Source of the DNA: CAYRNR01 sp964425605
GTDB taxonomy: Bacteria; Myxococcota_A; UBA796; UBA9615; CAYRNR01
Reading direction: 5' to 3'
Assembly: GCA_964425605.1 (NCBI GenBank)
Contig: CAYRNR010000028.1
Coordinates: forward strand, 5,628-69,627
Length of the DNA stretch: 64,000 nt
Shown here: positions 61,325 through 64,000 of the stretch, piece after piece
How the letters are laid out: every line of letters starts with the position of its first letter
Position numbering within the stretch: position 1 is the first letter of the stretch
Notes under the pieces: model-generated
Seen by the model: the letters and a program-made list of their open reading frames with translations, nothing else
Databases searched by the model: none
What the model was told of the DNA's origin: nothing
Made by a program: the position numbers and the translations under genes

Positions 61325-63436
61325 ATGTTCGAACGACCGACCCGGCGGGATCTGTTGAAGGTGGGCGTGGCCGCGGGCTCGTGCGCCGCGCTGGGCACCC
61401 TCTGCCCCGTCCTCGCCCAGGAGATCCACACCCCCGAGGCCTCCCTCGATCGCTGGCACCGGGGAATCTGCGGCCAGTGCGGGCTGGCGGATCCCGTCTT
61501 CCTCGGCGCCCGCGGCGGGCGGGTGGTCGCGGTCAAGGGTGACCCGGTCTCCCCCACCAACTACGGACGGCTCTGTACGCGCGGGATGGCGTTCCCCGCG
61601 GGCCTCGACCCCGACCGCAGGTGCACCCAGCCGATGCTGCGCAGGGATCCAGCCACCAAGGGCTCGACCGCGGGGCTGGAGTCCGTCTCCTGGGACGAGG
61701 CGTTTGCCTGGATGAAGGAGCACGCGCCCACGGGGAACACCGCGGCCTTCCTCGACACGGGCCTGCCGTGCGAGAGCCACCACGCGGCCAACCTGCTGTT
61801 CCACGAGTCCCTGGGCTCCCCCCACCTCGAGACCAACCTGGCCCTGGATGCGGCGGCTGGCATCGCCGCAGCCGAGGACGCCCTGGGGTATTTCGCGCCG
61901 CCGGGTGACGGCGGCGAGCTGGATCGAGCCGATCTCTTCCTGATCGTCGGCGCGGATCCGGCGTCCCGCCAGGCGACGATGTTCGGCAGGATGCTGCAGT
62001 GCCATCGCAGCGAGCGCGCCCGCGCCGTGGTCATCGATCCCAGGCGGACCCTCACCTGCGGCCTGGCCGACGTGTGGGTGCGACCCAAGGTGCCTGGAAC
62101 CGACGCCACCGTGCTCGGCGCGATCCTGCACTGCCTCGTCCGGGACGGGATGGCCGACGCGGACGGGGCGCTCCCCTCTCCCGAGGACGCCGAGGGCATC
62201 AGCGGTGCCCGGACCTCCGATATCGAGGCCGCCGCGGAGGCCTTCGCCGACTCCTCGTCCACGTTCACCTGCTACGGTCGCGGGCTCACCCGCAGCGGCG
62301 CCGACACGGTCCGCGCCCTGTACAACCTGCACACGGCCTGCGGTCGGTACGGGGACGGCTCGACCGTGGTCCCCCTGCTCCAGGGCGCCAACGCGGCCGG
62401 CGCGTGGATGATGGGGAGGGGAAACAAGGGCGGGGGGATTCGCCTCGGCGACTGGCCCGCGGCGATGGCGGACGGACGGCTCGACTCGGTCTGGATGGTG
62501 GGCACGAACCTCCTCCCGCTCCTCCCCGACCAGCCTCGCTGGCGCGAGGCCCTCACCAGGGGCACGGCGGTCGCGGTCAGCGCCTTCGTTCCCACCGAGA
62601 CCACCGCGTACTGCGATCTGGTCCTCCCCGCGGCGATCCCGTGGCTGGAGGAGCGCGGTACGTTCGTCAATCAACTCCGCCGCGTCGTCCTGACCGATCC
62701 CGCAGGTCCCCCCGAGGGTGTGCCCACCTCCCTGGAGCTGCTCACCCGGATCGCCGAGGCGGTGCTCGATCGCAACTCGTACGACGCCTCTTTCGCGGAG
62801 ATCGCGAGGCTCGGCCCCGAGCTCGCCTGGGAGGGGGCCCGCGCCACCACCGCCGGCTCGGTCAACGACATCACGGGCGCCACGTACGCGCTGCTGGCCG
62901 AGAAGCAGCCGGTCTGGCCTGTTCCCGCATCGGGTGACGGGGGCGAGCTCTTTGCAGACGACGCGAAGATGCTCCCCATCGGCGAGGTCCCCTCCCCCAC
63001 CGAGGCCGACGGCCTGTCCCTGATCGTCTTCGCCGATTCCCACCACACCGGCGCCCGCGAGCTCACCGGCTTCGCCCCCGAGTTACACCACGCCAGCCCC
63101 CGCGCCTGGATCGAGATCTCCGGTCGCGACGCGTCCAAGCGCAAGCTCCGTGACGGCAACTTCGTGGCCGTGGAATCCCCCCACGGCGTCCTCGTGGCCC
63201 GGCTTTGGATCACCGACCGCGTCCCTCGCGGTGTCGTCGCCGTGCCCGAGCACTTCGGTTTCTGCTCAGACCTCGAGGGCGGCACCGACGGCCGCGCCGA
63301 ACCGGAGTCCATCCCCGGCCTGGTCGTCCCCTCACGGTCCGAAGCGACCGGGCAGGTTCTCTTCAGTGGCACCCGTGTGACGCTGCGCGAGCCTACCGAG
63401 GAGGAGAAGGCGCAGAGGGCTCTGAAGAAGATCTGA
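61325..63436 (+). CDS. Tat-exported molybdopterin-family oxidoreductase with Asp at two usual Cys ligand positions
   Basis: 703 residues. The Tat signal is TRRDLLKVGVAAGSCAALG. The [4Fe-4S] region fits C-x2-C-x3-C-x27-C exactly except that the third Cys is Asp: C49, C52, D56, C84 (GICGQCGLADP ... GRLCTRG). The usual Mo-ligand segment N-x-R-x-C reads NLALDAA (D175). Pterin-binding blocks are present (LFLIVGADPASRQ, VVIDPRRTLTC, GRGLTRSGAD, LLQGANAAGAW, DLVLPAAIPWLEERGTF, AWIEISGRDASKRKLRDGNFVAV). It is shorter than NapA and may lack or alter the Mo site, or use Asp as NarG does. The alignment was made by eye. Last gene of the cluster; the substrate is unknown. Confidence 0.88.
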   Translation: MFERPTRRDLLKVGVAAGSCAALGTLCPVLAQEIHTPEASLDRWHRGICGQCGLADPVFLGARGGRVVAVKGDPVSPTNYGRLCTRGMAFPAGLDPDRRCTQPMLRRDPATKGSTAGLESVSWDEAFAWMKEHAPTGNTAAFLDTGLPCESHHAANLLFHESLGSPHLETNLALDAAAGIAAAEDALGYFAPPGDGGELDRADLFLIVGADPASRQATMFGRMLQCHRSERARAVVIDPRRTLTCGLADVWVRPKVPGTDATVLGAILHCLVRDGMADADGALPSPEDAEGISGARTSDIEAAAEAFADSSSTFTCYGRGLTRSGADTVRALYNLHTACGRYGDGSTVVPLLQGANAAGAWMMGRGNKGGGIRLGDWPAAMADGRLDSVWMVGTNLLPLLPDQPRWREALTRGTAVAVSAFVPTETTAYCDLVLPAAIPWLEERGTFVNQLRRVVLTDPAGPPEGVPTSLELLTRIAEAVLDRNSYDASFAEIARLGPELAWEGARATTAGSVNDITGATYALLAEKQPVWPVPASGDGGELFADDAKMLPIGEVPSPTEADGLSLIVFADSHHTGARELTGFAPELHHASPRAWIEISGRDASKRKLRDGNFVAVESPHGVLVARLWITDRVPRGVVAVPEHFGFCSDLEGGTDGRAEPESIPGLVVPSRSEATGQVLFSGTRVTLREPTEEEKAQRALKKI

Positions 63437-63449
63437 CCCCCCAAACGAA

Positions 63450-63482
63450 CAGACCCCCTGCCCGGATCGGACAGGGGGTCTG
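63450..63482. terminator. Hairpin terminator between the respiratory cluster and the rRNA operon
   Basis: An 11-bp perfect stem, CAGACCCCCTG (63450-63460) with CAGGGGGTCTG (63472-63482). It lies 10 bases after 5S on the minus strand and 13 after the + strand gene, so it may serve both. The T-run is poor (TTCGTTT on the minus side). Confidence 0.75.
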
Positions 63483-63492
63483 ATTGATGAAT

Positions 63493-63608
63493 GCTGGCGA
63501 CGACCTACTCTCCCACAAGATTGCCCCTGCAGTACCATCGGCGCAGGAGGGCTTAACTTCCGTGTTCGGTATGGGAACGGGTGGAGCCCCTCCGCAATAA
63601 TCACCAGC
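63493..63608 (-). rRNA. rrf: 5S ribosomal RNA
   Basis: Read on the minus strand, 116 nt begin GCTGGTGATTATTGCGGAGG and end CGCCAGC, which pair as helix I. The conserved core CCGAACACGGAAGTTAAG and the loop GGGAGAGTAGG are present. The ends are set by the pairing and could shift by one or two bases. Confidence 0.96.
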
Positions 63609-63661
63609 AAAGCGCTAGCAATCGCATTCGCGCGCGTCAGATCTGAGCGTTCTTTCAAGTA

Positions 63662-64000
<339 letters not shown>

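Noticed and set aside
60287..63046. 919-codon minus-strand frame opposite the multihaem and molybdopterin-family genes
   Set aside because: The + strand carries seven haem motifs and pterin-binding blocks; the antisense frame has none.
63609..63661. tRNA in the 23S-5S spacer
   Set aside because: The spacer is only 53 bases with no cloverleaf or TTC-loop sequence.

Overview
The window is about 70% G+C and reads as ordinary, gene-dense chromosome from a Gram-negative, diderm bacterium, most likely an uncultured Myxococcota or related former 'Deltaproteobacteria'. That is an inference from four things: lipoproteins with Asp-rich tracts directly after the lipobox Cys; four secreted proteins ending in a Cys-cluster, hydrophobic stretch and Arg tail like the MYXO-CTERM sorting signal; abundant multihaem cytochromes and MopE-type repeats; and a MurE with the DNPR motif of meso-diaminopimelate peptidoglycan. 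No IS element, prophage, CRISPR array or tRNA was seen. A 23S-5S rRNA operon enters from the right edge.

Layout. 1-1708 (-): the edge of an ABC transporter ATPase and a calcineurin-like phosphoesterase. 1895-7848 (+): an OPT-family transporter and two secreted PHP/DUF3604-type metallohydrolase-like proteins. 7816-14807: two arylsulfotransferase-like lipoproteins (-) around a 13-Asp-box surface protein (+), then a secreted alpha/beta hydrolase (-). 15030-33916 (-): a complete, tightly overlapped dcw cell-wall and division cluster in canonical order (mraZ, rsmH, ftsL, ftsI, murE, murF, mraY, murD, ftsW, murG, murC, murB, ddl, ftsQ, ftsA, ftsZ). It has a 10-bp-periodic MraZ operator in front and a strong intrinsic terminator behind. 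34230-38327 (+): smpB, a PEGA-like secreted protein, a TlpA-like thioredoxin lipoprotein, a VKOR-DsbA fusion and prmA; cysS (-) is convergent with prmA. 39902-55532: mostly surface lipoproteins (vWA; transglutaminase-like plus MopE repeats; CARDB/PPC-like; others) mixed with a B12-type radical SAM protein, a TPR membrane protein, a second 13-Asp-box protein, a DUF2085 membrane protein, an APH-family kinase and a small monohaem cytochrome c. 55572-63436 (+): a compact respiratory cluster. 63450-64000 (-): terminator, 5S and the 3' part of 23S rRNA.

The most interesting system is the 55.6-63.4 kb operon. A GltD/NfnB-like FAD-NAD(P) oxidoreductase with a C-terminal two-cluster ferredoxin is followed by a Rieske protein, a split b6-type cytochrome b (haem subunit and subunit IV), a membrane-anchored coiled-coil hexahaem cytochrome, a heptahaem lipoprotein and a Tat-type molybdopterin-family subunit. 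In that last subunit the third [4Fe-4S] cysteine and the position of the usual Mo-ligand cysteine both appear to be Asp. Together they suggest a membrane quinone-cytochrome complex joined to an NAD(P)H module on one side and a modified periplasmic oxidoreductase on the other.

Other notable points: the MurB in the dcw cluster has lost several family motifs; FtsQ carries a roughly 230-residue N-terminal extension; the only real gap in the wall-gene part of the cluster (murB-ddl) holds a thrice-repeated 13-mer and a promoter-like site; and two GC-rich palindromes precede + strand genes. Functions are read from motifs by eye, without database searches.
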